Below are positions 47,476-59,489 of a DNA stretch of 64,000 nt, piece by piece; positions within the stretch are counted from its first letter, which is position 1, and every line of letters begins with the position of its first letter. The DNA comes from Saururus chinensis (taxonomy: Eukaryota; Streptophyta; Magnoliopsida; Piperales; Saururaceae): NCBI GenBank assembly GCA_035235625.1, contig CP141140.1:65984782-66048781 (forward strand). The letters are read 5' to 3'. A program made the translations under genes and the position numbers. The notes under the pieces were generated by a model. That model was not told the DNA's origin. It ran no database searches and worked only from the letters and a program-made list of their open reading frames with translations.

Positions 47476-48183
47476 AAGGGTGTTTACGGATATAAATGGC
47501 TCGGACGTAGGGTTATTCGTGTTTGTCTGCCATTTAAATATCCATTGTCCGTGTCTATTATAGTCTATATCATATTTTGTCTAAGTTCGTCCGTTATAGA
47601 CATAGGCAGACACAAAAGAACTTGGATAAATATTTTAACACCTAAAATTTTATCCTAATTCAAAAATTTTAATACTTTTGTAACATGTCAAAACTATTAT
47701 AACATGCTACATAAATACTAGATTTATGTTTTCAAACTATCTAATACTTATATTACATGTAAAATTGTCCTAACATGCTACATAAATTTTAGATTTATAT
47801 TTTTAAATTGTCTAGTACTTATGTAGCATGTTAAGACTATTTTAACATATTACATAAATAATAAATTTATATTTTTAAGTTATTAAGTGCCTATGTAGCA
47901 TATTAGAATTGTCTTAAGATGCTATATAGAAATTACTTTTTTAATAATTAATAATAATTATTACTATATTTAAGTAAATATTAGGTAAAGATGACAGACG
48001 TAGATATAAGCGGACATAAACAAAGGTATATCTATGTTTGTAGTTGATTATTAATGTTGACAAAAAACTTGGTCCATCTCTATATTTATATCACCTCGGA
48101 CCAAAAAATTTATTTATTCTATATAAAAATAAATACAGACATAAATAAATATACAAACAATAAATATTTATAAATACCCCTAA
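47476..48183. mobile_element. Non-autonomous hAT-like element
   Basis: An 8-bp target duplication TTATTAAT lies on both sides (47468-47475 and 48184-48191), the size typical of hAT elements. The ends are imperfect inverted repeats: AAGGGTGTTTACGG at the left and TTATAAATACCCCTAA at the right. 708 bp with no transposase. The interior carries the 72-bp tandem repeat. Confidence 0.6.
47660..47935. repeat. 72-bp tandem repeat, about four units
   Basis: Units start near 47701, 47772, 47844 and 47916 with AACATGCTACATAAAT or variants. It lies inside the hAT-like element. Confidence 0.85.
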
Positions 48184-48191
48184 TTATTAAT

Positions 48192-48886
48192 CGCAAAAAA
48201 ATATTCAAATATCAAAAGGTTACTTAATCTACATTATCAACTTTGGACAATCGCAACTTGACCTTCCTTGATCTAAAGGTGAATCGTTCTGTCCGGATTA
48301 AGTTGTTGGACATGGCCTAGGACACGGGCCAGGAGAAGCGTAACATCTTGAATCCGTTCAGCGAGAGTTATCCTCGGAAGTCTCGCGAGAGTCACGCAGA
48401 TTACATAAACTCCAGATTTCCTTCGGATTCGCTGTACTGACCAAATTTTATTTCTTTTTGCCGCGTCCAAGTCCTCGTCTCCGGAGTCATTAATCCGTTC
48501 TAAACGTTATCCAATTTTCCGAAACAATTTGCTTATTGCAATTCAGCAAGCACTAAGTGGCTTCTTTGATTCACCGTTTTAAATTTTGTTATTTTCGTAA
48601 ATTTTTTTAACCAGAAACTAGTTTTTGATTGAAACCGGGAGGTCGGTAGGTTCTGGTTCGTTCTCTGGAACGCAGAGTTGAGACCGAGAAATGTTTTACG
48701 ATCTTCTTTAATAGGGTGCTCTGTTTTCTGTATGCTGTATGTTTTGATTTTGCTCGTACAAATCTGTGCGTTTTATTAAAAAGATAATTGTTTTTATGGT
48801 TTTTGGTGGATTTGTGTGTTTTGGTGTTTGATTTGCTGGTAAGGGTTGGTTATGATATCGAATTTCTCAGTACTATTTTTGGAAAA
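48192..48886 (+). promoter_or_regulatory. Upstream region and 5' leader of the GNAT gene
   Basis: AT-rich to 48240, then mixed composition. No clear TATA box. The leader probably starts between 48480 and 48700. The hAT-like element ends about 700 bp upstream of the start codon, so it may lie within the promoter. Confidence 0.4.
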
Positions 48887-51800
48887 ATGGCGGTTAAGGG
48901 AATCTTCATCCCTCAGTTTCAGATATTTCCGCAACCTATAACCAAAGTGCTTGAGAAACGGCACAGAAGCAATTGTGTGCTATGCCTCATCAAGGGTCCT
49001 TCTTCATTCGGGTACGGTAAAAAGCTTTCCTTTAGCTGCTTCCATTTTTTTTTCCAATTGATTTACAGCTAGAACTTCATTGAATGGAAAATAGAAATTT
49101 TGTAGAGTATTTATGCATATAATACTTTCCTAAAGAGGCAACAAAACCAATAGGTTTACAGTGCTATGAAATATTGAGACGAAATGAGCTCAGTGGTTGC
49201 CAACTCTTTCTGATGGAAGTTACTGATAATACTCTTTTCCTTAATAAAAACGTGTTCAGCAAGTTCACCGTCTAAGAGTTATCTGGCGGCATTTGACGCA
49301 TCAGTTGATTTTCTGGTGCTAAATATTCTAAAAGGTATGATTACAGTAAAAAGTTTGCAATCACTCTATGGAGCTAAAAGCATCATTATCGGGTTTAAAT
49401 ATTTTAAAAGGTATCTTATATAATTATATACTTTTATTGCCATGAATATTGTGAGATAAACATGTATTTGTTGTAACCATATATGCATATATTACAATTT
49501 AGGGTAAACTTTTTCCCTTCTAAATTTCTCTATATTGAATTTTGTTAATTCAGGGAGGTATTTCCTCTTTACTACAGCCGTTGGAGAACCACCGAATTCT
49601 TGTGCAATGACAGCTCTCACGGTACTCAGCAGTCATCGCTTACTAATTGTGACATCTCAAGGCTGCCAGAGCTTTCTTTTGATAGGTTGCAGCTCAGTGA
49701 CCAGGAAATATGTGGTGGACAGACGAGGCTATTTGGTCGGTTTGTTGCTCGTGGAGCAGCATTAGATGAAGAATACTGGGTGATTAGTTCTTTGAGCAGT
49801 TAATTATTCAAGTTTATGTCTTATAAATTCTAATATGTTTTTATAGTAAATAGTTTTTGTTCTGTTTTACTATTGGAACAGACAGCTGCATGGCTACGTG
49901 CAGAAGCTCACTGGGAATCTCTATCTTATATGCGGTTAGTTTTTTTTTATAAGTTTTTTTTTTTTTGAAACATTTCCTTCAAATTTTGGTCAAATAGTTT
50001 TTCATTTCACCTCTTCCTATATTTTTGTAGGGATCCATATTATCTTCGTAGTTATGTTTTATTTGGTGATTGAAATATTTACAGGCATGTTGAGAGTTAC
50101 AAAAGGAAGTACGCGGAACAGGTGAGGGCTCTTTACCTTGCTTTATGGAACACATAAGATAAAATGTCAAAACTGGGAATTGGTTCAACTGTGAACCATT
50201 ACAGATCTGTACTCAATTTGCGTTGAGTTAGATATTACTCTGTCCCTGCCAAAAAACCCGTATATTTGAGGGAAAACCCACATCTTAAGGAACACAATCA
50301 ATGCTATAAAGTTCCCACTAGTTTATGTTACTTTTTATTAATACGCTCACTAGGTAGCATTAATAAATTCTTTGTAAAAAAAGTTATGATTATAGTGGTA
50401 AGGGTATTGAGGACAATGATCAAATTCCACTATCTGGGTCTGTGTGTTTTGACAAACAATACATGACATTGGAGGTCGTCCTTTTTTCTTTTGCCAAAAA
50501 ATAAAATAAAATTGCGAATGGATTTATTGAATACAATTAGGCAAATGTTTTTGGTTTAGTGGTTTTTTGTTGGGAGGTGTGATTGAGGGGGTGTTGAGTT
50601 TGGCTGGTTAAATTTTCAGTTTTACAGATCAAATTAATGTGTAGAAATAATGATAACTAGGAAAATGTTGTAATTATACTCAGAAAAGTTCACTGTCTTC
50701 CAGCCGTGGGCCTAAAGTTTATTATTGAATGCTTGTAAATTTACACAATTGATAGACAGAGGACTTTGAGTAAAACTATGCTCTAATTTCTGGTCTATTA
50801 AAATTTTAATTACCAGAAATAAGTGTCAAACTTATTTTTTATAGCTCCAGTTGCTGTTTATAGTTCTGGGCTGATGTTTTCTTAACATTGCAGGAGTTTT
50901 ACGCCTTAAAGGATCGATGCTCTGGGAGGGATGGGAACTTATTAAAATGCTTTTGCATGGTAGCTGTATGTCCTGAACTTAAACTCCCTTCCATATACTT
51001 TTGCTTTAACAGGTTTTAGTTTTTTTTCTTTTTTAATTTTCATTATTGTTCTTTCTCCCGATAGAAAGAAATATGTCACTGTTTTCATTTTGTATTGGGT
51101 ATCTGTTTTCCTTCAGGTTAAGAAGGAAGAAACAAATGTTCGACGGACAGTGCTAAATAGTGTTGTAGGGACCCTTGATTTAAGCATCAGGCAGTTCTTT
51201 CGTGGGGAAACTTTTCCAGGGGTAGATAACACCTCATTCTGTTCCCATCTTTCTGATCTATAGTTACATGTTACTTGAATTTGCACTTTATAGTGACCCA
51301 ATGTGAATTGAACAGGATTGTATAGGTATTGTATTATAAATTGAAAGTAACATGTTGCATATTGATCCTGTGTATTTCTTATAAATTATTTAGATTATCA
51401 AGTTGCAATGAATATTGATAATTTTTTTGAAATTGTATTTAATTTAAAAAATTTAACGTAGAATTATCTTTAAATTTTATGAAATCATTGTATATGTAAG
51501 TCACATGTTGCATATTGGTCCTGTGTATTTCTTATAAATTATTTAGATTATCAAGTTGCAATGAATATAGATAAATTTTTTAAAACTGGATTTAATTTAA
51601 AAAAATTAATGTACAATTATCTTTAAATTTGATGAAATCATTGTATTTGTAGTTTTTTAGATTATTAAGTTACAATGAATATTGATAATTTTATAAAACT
51701 GTATTTAACTAAAAAAATTAATATAGAATTATCTTTAAATTTAATAAAATCATTGTATATGTAAGTCACAGATGCACAAGTCGTATATTGGATGCTGTAC

Positions 51801-52801
51801 CTAGGCCATTGCATCTCATATACACTATGGTTAAGTAATCAGACGTATGATGTTTATTTTGTAATTTCTTGTCTGTTAGTTAAGTATTGCTGTTAAAATT
51901 GGGTGATTTATAAATTATTGAACTTTGGTTTAGTTGCAATACACGACCTAGAGGTTTGCCTTGAATGTTTTTTGTTTCTGATTAATTATCATTGCATTTA
52001 TCTAACTAAGCTGCTGTTGTAATTTTTTTGCAGGAACTGAAAAAAGTGTCCACAGCCCAGGCAAGCCATGAAGCCTATGACACACGCAAGTATGCCTATA
52101 TTGCCAATTTATGTGTATCAAAATATGCCCGCCGTCAAGGAATTGCCTCAAATATGTTGCATTTGGCCACTGAATTAGCAATATCAGCAGGTAAATTAAT
52201 CCCCAGCGTGATTTATATGGCATTTGATCAGATTGCGATTTTTTCTATTTACTTCTTTTAACGGCCAGTTTCCCCTGGTCTGTTTACAGGGATGAAGCAG
52301 TTATTTGTTCATGTAAATGTGGATAATAAGCCTGCACAGGAACTATACAAGAAAATCGGATTCAAGGTTCAGTGTTAGAACTTTACTTTCTGGGTATCTA
52401 GGTTGAAAAGTATATTAGAACACATGACCTTTTGTACGTTTTTTTTTTTAATTCTTAGAACTTGATTTTTGGGTGCCTTTTTTTGTTGAACACAATTATG
52501 CTTTTTTTTTATAAAAAATATGGTTATATCCAATTTTGTATAAATGCATTTTTAAAGTCATATTGTCTATTTTCAAACACGTTTTATATTACTTATCGTA
52601 ATCTTCCAAGTAATTGTAAATTTCAGTATCCATTTTGCTACTGGTTTAATGATTTTTAATTTCTTCAAATTCGATTTTGGAGGGAAAAGAACATGTCTGT
52701 CCATCTCTCTCTCTCTCTCACACCAATGACCGACTGTGCAGATTGTAGAGTCAGCACCTCCATCAAAAGATCAGAGATATCTCATGTCCATGAAGCTATA
52801 A
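48887..52801 (+). CDS. GNAT-family N-acetyltransferase, plastid GNAT6/GNAT7-like (10 exons)
   Basis: GNAT enzymes move an acetyl group from acetyl-CoA to an amine; the plant plastid members acetylate protein N-termini and lysines. Exons: 48887-49016, 49260-49410, 49554-49779, 49882-49934, 50085-50121, 50894-50965, 51117-51221, 52034-52190, 52290-52366, 52742-52801. All are GT-AG, 1068 nt, 355 residues. The ATG at 48887 has AAAAATGG context; an upstream in-frame start would add an unconserved hydrophobic stretch. Seen: FDRLQLSDQEICGGQTR, ALDEEYWTAAWLRAEAHW, HVESYKRKYAEQEF, VVGTLDLSIRQFF, then the acetyl-CoA motif with YIANLCVSKYARRQGIA (R-x-x-G-x-A at 291-296), and VNVDNKPAQELYKKIGF. The N-terminal 80-100 residues are weakly conserved and fit a plastid transit peptide. 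Exon 2 must run to 49410: the earlier GT at 49335 would break the frame. Assignment to GNAT6/7 is from remembered similarity. Confidence 0.92.
51351..51775. repeat. 153-bp tandem repeat in a GNAT intron, about 2.7 units
   Basis: CATGTTGCATATTG starts at 51351 and 51504. A third unit, lacking about 39 bp, follows at about 51657 with AGATTATTAAGTTACAATG. All lie in the intron between exons 7 and 8. Confidence 0.85.
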
Positions 52802-53647
52802 AATGGATGTGGCTTCGACAGATGAAAACAAGACTATGTAGATGTTTATATATAATTTATACCAGTAAAAAAATCAAGTATTTGAGTTGTGGCTATCTGT
52901 GATATTCTTCTCCAAGTGTGCAGGCCCCAAGGGAAAGTTTTTTGTTACCAATGGGACGTGCCTTGTGATATCTGTCCATCAGTATGTTTACTGTCATACT
53001 AAGAACGTGTTCTCCAGAAGCTGTGTGTTGGACTTTGTTTCATCAGTTTATTTTTCAGATTTTGTTGCATAGTCTGTTGTCTTGTTTCTAATTGTGTCAT
53101 GTAAGAATTTCAGAGTTGGCTATTTTGACCAAATGGGAGTTTGATTTGAAGACCGATTCATATCTAAATTCTACTTAAAAAGCTGTTGAACTGTAGTGTT
53201 ACTGTAGTTCAGGCGAAGCCTAATTGAGTCAAATAAAAAAGAGCATCATTGCCCTGGGAATGTGAAGATCGTTTTGATAACTGAAAGAAGCTTCCTCATC
53301 TGGATTGTACCGAAGAATCATATTCTTCAGTTGTAATTTTGACGTCATTTGCCACACATTTTTCATGTCACTCATGGGTTCACCAGGGGGTCCCTTTAAG
53401 CTATGGATGGACGCCTATGGAGAGAGCAGGCAAGCTGAGCACTCAGCAGCAGAAGAGACCGTTTCAGGCACAGTTTATTAATTGAATTTGGGGGACTAGT
53501 ATGCACTTCGGCCTAGAGGTTGCTAACCGTTTAACACTGTTTTATTTTTATTTTTCTTAAAGCTATATATTGGAGGCACATAGTGGCTCTAGAAAAAATA
53601 TAGAAATAATAGGTTAGATGGTTGCTTTAAGATTCTTTGTTATGTAA
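52802..53647 (+). other. 3' region of the GNAT gene
   Basis: T-rich sequence after the stop, likely to hold the 3'UTR. No strong AATAAA is obvious near the stop. No second gene is seen before the copia LTR. Confidence 0.4.
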
Positions 53648-53917
53648 TGTTCTGGGTTAGATTATATGTTCTGTATTTTTTTAAGTATTTATATTAGTTT
53701 TCATATTATAAAGGGTAGTTTAGTTATTTTAGATTAGTTTTTATTTTTTTCTTTGTAAACCTTCACTTAAGTGAAGGGCAATTAAGATATTTTTTTCTTT
53801 AGTTTTGCTGGATCGATCTCTCTTAATGTGATGATCGTTTTTCCTTTTTTGTATGATTTTATTATGAAAAATATAGAGCTTTTCTGATTCAAAACTCTGT
53901 TTCTGATTTTGTTATCA
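53648..53917 (+). repeat. 5' LTR of the copia element
   Basis: About 265-270 bp, matching 58548-58810. It ends TTGTTATCA. The start is blurred: TGTT at 53648 is followed by a 7-bp insertion relative to the 3' LTR. Over two dozen differences separate the LTRs, mostly C/T or G/A, with T or A usually in this copy, so the insertion is not recent. Confidence 0.85.
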
Positions 53918-53936
53918 TAGTATCAGAGAGCTTAGG
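53918..53936 (+). other. Primer-binding site of the copia element
   Basis: TAGTATCAGAGAGCTTAGG follows the 5' LTR directly. It resembles the plant initiator tRNA-Met primer site (TGGTATCAGAGC) with a G-to-A change and a small insertion. Confidence 0.7.
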
Positions 53937-54197
53937 TTTCAATCCTTCGTCAATAACCCGAACCTGTTTTTTGCGGTGGCACTGTACACCAAATACTGTT
54001 CACCGATACTATTTGTTTGTATTATTCATTGTGCACTGTTCATAGGTACTATTTATCGTATTGTTTTATCGGTATTGTTTATTGCATTGCTTTACCCTGT
54101 ACTATTTATCGGTACTGTTTGCAGCATTGTTTGGCACATTGTTTATCGGTATTGTTTACTGTAATGTTCATCGGTAGTGTTAATTAATTTTGTTACT

Positions 54198-55318
54198 ATG
54201 AATATGTTGGACAAACATGACAATCTTCAAGCAGTCACTGTACGTTTAAACGGTAACAACTATTCTTATTGGGGCTATGTTATGAGTAATTTTATTATGG
54301 GCAAAGGGTTGTGGAATTATATTGATGGTTCCACTATGAAACTTGTTATGCAAGCGGATGTCAAAATAGGGGAGTTTTCAAAACAATGTTTTGAATGACG
54401 TAAGTATAATGTCAAAATATTCACTTGAATAAATAATTCAGTAGATCTCACTATTGGTCTACAATTAGCAAAGTTCAAGACCGCCAAGGCTGCATGGGAT
54501 TATTTGGCTTCATTATATGTGTAGTCTAATTATGCTAAGCTTTATTAGCTTGAATTGGATCTTAGCTCTACTCAACAAGGAGATAGATCCATTCAGTATT
54601 TCTATGCTTCCATGACCACTATCTGGGATCAGCTCGCACTTATGGAACCAGTTGAAATTTCTGCTTCTGCTACCTTACTTCGGTATCGTGAGGACCGTCG
54701 GGTTGTTCAGCTTCTTATGGCCTTACGAGATGAATATGAGGTCATTCGGGGTTCTATTTTACATCGATCTCCATTGCCTGTTGTTGATACTGTAGTTAAT
54801 GAATTAATTGAAGAGGAAACCAAATTGAAGATTTTCAGTGGCTCGCCCTCCCCTAGTCTAACCATTTTGGCCGCTTCATCAATGCACCTATTCAAGTATC
54901 TGGTAAGCCTAAACCTCGTACTGCTATAGATGAATGCAATTATTGTCATAAAAAAGGCCATTGGAAAAAGGATTGTCCACAACGCCCACAACAAACTGGT
55001 CGTCAGTCTACTAGTTTACAGCCATATGGTTGTCCCTTTCCTGGACAGTCTATAGCTTCTCAGCTAGCCCGTACCTTTCAGCAATATCATGGACAACGGT
55101 TCACTGGGGGTCGACTCACTACTGCCAATACATTCTCTGATATACCAATTGAAGCTTCTTGTGCATCCTCACCATCGGTTGCTTTCACTCCTGAACTCCA
55201 GTCTCTCTTAGCAGATTTGACTCATCTACTTGGTACTTTTGCCACTCCCTCTGCTTTGTCTGTCTCAGACTCAGGTTTGTTTCTTCCCTCTGACTCTATT
55301 CGTCTTACCCATTCTGAC
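54198..55318 (+). pseudogene. Copia gag (capsid-nucleocapsid), broken
   Basis: The reading begins at ATG 54198 with a gag motif (LNGNNYSYWGYVM) and continues past stops at 54396, 54426, about 54520 and about 54547. From 54555 it has the long gag block with DRSIQYFYASMTTIWDQL. The frame shifts between about 54870 and 54930. The zinc knuckle C-x2-C-x4-H-x4-C is then read as CNYCHKKGHWKKDC near 54935. Gag would form the virus-like particle; this copy cannot make an intact one. Confidence 0.85.
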
Positions 55319-58300
55319 TAGATATTTGACTCTGGCACTACACATCATATGATGCCAGATGATTCCTTTTTTGTCGAGTGTGGAGATTCTTCTCACTTTA
55401 GTGCTGCCCGTGCAGCCAATGGCACAACCATGCCCTTGCCTGGCTTAGGCTCTATTCAATCTCCATCACTTTCAGTTTTTGATGTCTTACATGTTCCACA
55501 ATTAACTGTTGGTCTTTTATCTGTCAGTCAACTCACAAAGCTCGGTTACACTATTTTATTTTCCTCTTCTGGTTGTATTGTGCAGGACCCAAAGACAGGC
55601 AGGTAGATTGGGACATGCCGTAGTGTTGGGGGTCTCTACACATTGGATCAACTACATGCACCTGCCTCTGTTGCTGCTCATTCTACTTTAGGCGACTTGC
55701 GTCTTGGTTCTGATTCTTCTTTGTTTTATTTGTGGCATTTGCGGTTGGGACACGTTTCTAAGTCTAGGCTACAATATTTAGTTTCTTCTGGTGCTTTAGG
55801 AACTTTGCCAATTAGTGATATTTCCTTTTGTAGTGGTTGTAAACTTTCTAAATTATCTGCACTTCCATTCACCTTAAGTGATTCTCTTTCTGCTAATCCA
55901 TTTGATTTGGTTCATTCTGATGTGTGGGGACCTGCTCCGGTTGCTACCAAGGGTGGTTCCAAATATTATGTTGTGTTTGCAGATGATTGTACTCGCTATT
56001 CTTGGGTTTATCTTTTGCGTCGTAGATCTGATTTTCTTTTGATTTATCGTGAGTTTATTGCTATGGTGCGTACTCAGTTCAATGCAGTTATTAAGTGCTT
56101 CCGCTCTGACTCGGGTGGTGAGTATTTATCTTCTGAATTTAAGGCTCTTCTAACAACTGAAGGGACAACACATCAATTATCTTGCCCTTACACTCCACAA
56201 CAGAATGATGTTGCTGAAAGGAAGCATCGCCACATTTTGGAGATTGCGCGCTCACTGCTCCTCTTTGCTTCAGTTCCTTCTATTTTTTGGGGTGAAACTG
56301 TTCTTATTGCTATTTACTTGATCAACCACATTCCTTCATCCTCGACGGTCGGTAAGTCCCCTTTCGAATGCTTATACAATACCAAACCTGATTATCAGTC
56401 TATGTGTGTGTTTGGTTGTGCCTGTTATGTTTTACTTCCTGCTATTGAACGTTCAAAACTGTCTGCACGATCTAAGTTATGCGTATTTTTAGGATATGGT
56501 GTTGGTTAGAAAGGGTATCGATGTTATGATCCGTTGTGCAACAAGTTGTATATTTCTCGGCATGTTGTGTTTGTTGAACGTCTCTTTTATTATAAGATCC
56601 CTCATCGTGATTCTCTTGTTGATTGCTCGGATTTGCTTTACGTTGATCCTTTTCCTCCATGTATTTCTAATGATTGCAATAAGTCTGTGGATGTGTCTGC
56701 TCTTGTTCCTTCTCGTCCAACTATTACGCAAGTTTACCAACGTAGAATGCAAAGCTCCACGACCCCATTGGTGTTGCCTTCTCCAGTTGCCCCTGCTGTA
56801 GATTAAACTCGTGCCCTTGTACCTGTTCAAGAGCCTAGACGTAGTTTACGTTTGACTGGCCTTTCTCCGGCTTTGCCTGCTCCCCTTGCTGCCTCTCTGC
56901 CTTCGAATTCTGTTGGTCCCCTTGTGTCTTCTGATGCTCGGTATGCGTGTTCCTCTTCTTTCTATACTTCTCATTTCCTTAATTTTTTGTTTGTCATTCA
57001 CTCTCTTCATGAGCCTCAATCCTACAAAGAGGCTTCTAGTGATCCCAATTGGCAGTAGGCTATGTAGGACGAGTTATCTGCTTTGCACAAGACTGGAACA
57101 TGGGAGTTGGTTTCTCTTCTGCTTGGTAAGAATGTAATTGGGTGTAAGTGGGTTTTCAAGATCAAGACTAAGTCCGATGGTTCTCTTGAAAGGTACAAGG
57201 CTCGGCTGGTTGCCAAAGGATTTGCTTAGGAATATGGGATTGATTATGAGGAGACATTTGCTCCAGTTGCCAAAATGACTTCCGTTCGCACACTTATATC
57301 TGTTGCCTCAGTTCATAAGTGGCCCCTCTATCAGATGGATGTCAAAAATGCATTTCTCAATGGTGATTTGTATGAGGAAGTTTACATGAAACCTCCTCCT
57401 GGCCTTCCACATAAGCAAGGCCAAGTTTGTTATCTTCGGCGTGCCTTGTATGGTCTCAAGCAAGCCCCACGTGCTTGGTTTGTGAAGTTTAGTGCAACAT
57501 TACTACATTTGGGTTTCACTGAGAGTGCTCATGATTCAGCTTTATTCCTTAGAGACTCTCCATCTGTGCGTATTGTTCTCATTTTGTATGTTGATGATAT
57601 GATTCTCACTAGTAGTGATACTACCGGTATCTCTTCTCTCAAACGACAATTGATGGAGCTGTTTGAGATGAAAGATCTTGGGTTCCTTCATTATTTCTTG
57701 GGAATTGAGGTTGCTTACTCTTCTTGGGGTTATCTTTTGTCTCAGTCCAAGTATGCCTCTGATGTTATTGCTCGTTCTGGGTTATCTGATTCTCATGTTG
57801 TGGCTACTCCAATGGAACTCAACTTGAAATTGGATTGTTTGGATGGTACTTCCCTTGATGATCCTACTCGGTATCGGGAAATTGTTGGTTCTTTAGTTTA
57901 TCTCACTATCACTCGCCCTGATATTCAGCATGCTGTACATATTGTCAGTCAGTTTTCCTCGGCTCCACGCTCTACACATTGGGCTGCAGTTCTTCGCATA
58001 CTTCGCTATGTGCAGGGCACTTTACATTATAGTGTGCTTCTTTCCTCCTTGTCTGCTCTTGCTCTTCATGCCTACTCCGATGCTGATTGGGCTGGTGATG
58101 TTGTTGATCGCAAATCTATTACTGGTTATTGTATCTTTCTCGGTGATTCTCTCATCTCCTAGAAGAGCAAGAAGCAGGATGTTGTTGCTCGGTCTACCGC
58201 TGAGGCTGAATATCGGGCTATGTCCGACACTGCTGCTGAGATTGTGTGGCTCCATTGGTTGTTGGCTGATATGAGTGTCTCTATCATTGCTCCCACTCCC

Positions 58301-58495
58301 ATGTACTGTGATAATAAGAGCGCCATTCAGATTGCTCACAATTCTGTGTTCCACCATTGTACCAAGCATTTAGAGATTGATTGCCACTTTGTGCGTCATC
58401 ATTTACATGCTGGGAATGTTTCCCTCCCGTATATTCAGTCGTCTCTCCAGTTGGCTGACTTCTTCACCAAAACTCATACAGTGGCCCACTTTTAA
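55319..58495 (+). pseudogene. Copia pol polyprotein, one frame with many stops
   Basis: One continuous frame without frameshift. The protease active-site region (FDSGTTHHM) starts at about 55326. Integrase follows: GAG-pre-integrase with WHLRLGH and C-x2-C (about 55733-55850), core with DVWGP, a DD pair in FADDCTRYSWV, and SDSGGEY (about 56105). Reverse transcriptase is at about 57160-57720, with YQMDVKNAFLNGDLYEEV and the catalytic YVDDM (about 57588). RNase H is at about 58060-58440, with YSDADWAG and EAEYRAM. Stops interrupt it at about 55318, 55604, 56507, 56804, 57056, 57065, 57226 and 58160. Most replace a Gln or Trp position. No domain is missing. Confidence 0.9.
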
Positions 58496-58537
58496 TTTCT
58501 GTTGAGCAAACTCTCGATGATCACTACATCTAGAGTT

Positions 58538-58547
58538 TGAGAGGGGG
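58538..58547 (+). other. Polypurine tract of the copia element
   Basis: GAGAGGGGG directly precedes the 3' LTR; it would prime plus-strand DNA synthesis. Confidence 0.75.
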
Positions 58548-58810
58548 TGTTAGAGTATATGTTCTATTTTTTCTTAAGTGTTTATACTAGTTTTCATACT
58601 ATAGAGGGTAGTTTAGTCATTCTAGATTAGTTTCTATTTTCTTCTTTGTAAACCCTCACTTAAGTGAAGGGCAATTAGGACATTTCTTTCTTTAGTTTTG
58701 CAGGATCGATCTCTCTTAATGTGATGATCATTTTCCCTTTTTTGTATGATTCTATTCTGAGAAATATAGAGCTCATCTGATTCAGAACCCTAGTTCTGAT
58801 TTTGCTATCA
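58548..58810 (+). repeat. 3' LTR of the copia element
   Basis: It starts TGTTAGAGTATATG and ends TTGCTATCA. 263 bp, matching the 5' LTR at 53648-53917. Confidence 0.9.
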
Positions 58811-59489
58811 CTATGAACTTCCATAATAAATTGTAACATTTTTATAAAGGCAAAAGTTGACATGAGCCTGGGCATTTTGAGTTGTTGGATCTTGATATGA
58901 TGGTGGTGCGCGTTAAGAGAGGGGGTAAATAGGTGATTCAAGCCCGCTTGCCCCCTTAAGTGTTGTGCGCAGTTGGATAATGCTTACTATATGAGCCCAT
59001 ACTTGTATAAACATGGCTCATAATATACATATTTTTGTTTACTAAAAGATTGAAAAATAACTTTTGATAATCTAGTAGTAGGATTGATAACTTATCCTTG
59101 AAGAATAGCTTTTTATACTAGCCTCAATAGGGATGCAATTGCCATTTGAATCAATTAAAAATGAAAGAATGCAAAATCCATATCGCTTGGGATGATCACA
59201 TACTTAGGTTATGTTTGGCAGCCCCTTTATTTTTTAAAGGAAATTTTTTAGTCGTGCCATTTAGTAAAGTATAATGCCAAACAAAAGTGCTTTTGAAAAT
59301 AAACCCTCATCTTAAATGAGTGTTGGAAAAAAAAGTGTCACGATCTGGATTTTTAAAACCCTTTCAAATAAAAATCGGTTCTGGTGCATGCATATAGGAG
59401 TGGAGCATCATGGGAAAGCTCCTATCCTTCTGAGCCTCTCACTACTCCATGAGTGTCGAGGGGAACGCCGTTCAGTATCATGGCTCTGT
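58811..59489. other. Flank of the copia element, probable LTR relics
   Basis: Near 58915 is AGAGAGGGGGTAAATAGGTG, a phrase common in plant LTR retrotransposons. TGTCACGATCTGG at 59337 looks like an LTR start, and 59400-59460 resembles gamma LTR text near 22950. Limits cannot be set. Confidence 0.35.

Larger units (their letters stand above)
53648..58810 (+). mobile_element. Ty1/copia LTR retrotransposon, nearly full length, inactive
   Basis: It has a 5' LTR, primer site, gag, pol in copia order (protease, integrase, reverse transcriptase, RNase H), a polypurine tract and a 3' LTR. About 5.16 kb, in the same orientation as the GNAT gene and starting about 850 bp after its stop codon. I see no clean 5-bp target duplication: TTATG (53640-53644) and CTATG (58811-58815) are close but do not sit right against the LTR ends. 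Confidence 0.93.

Noticed and set aside
47344-47658. 104-residue plus-strand open frame
   Set aside because: It crosses the end of the hAT-like element and has no similarity to known proteins.
49335-49346. Earlier GT donor after exon 2 of the GNAT gene with a nearby acceptor
   Set aside because: It would give a 12-bp intron or break the frame; reading through to 49410 keeps the frame and meets a good donor.
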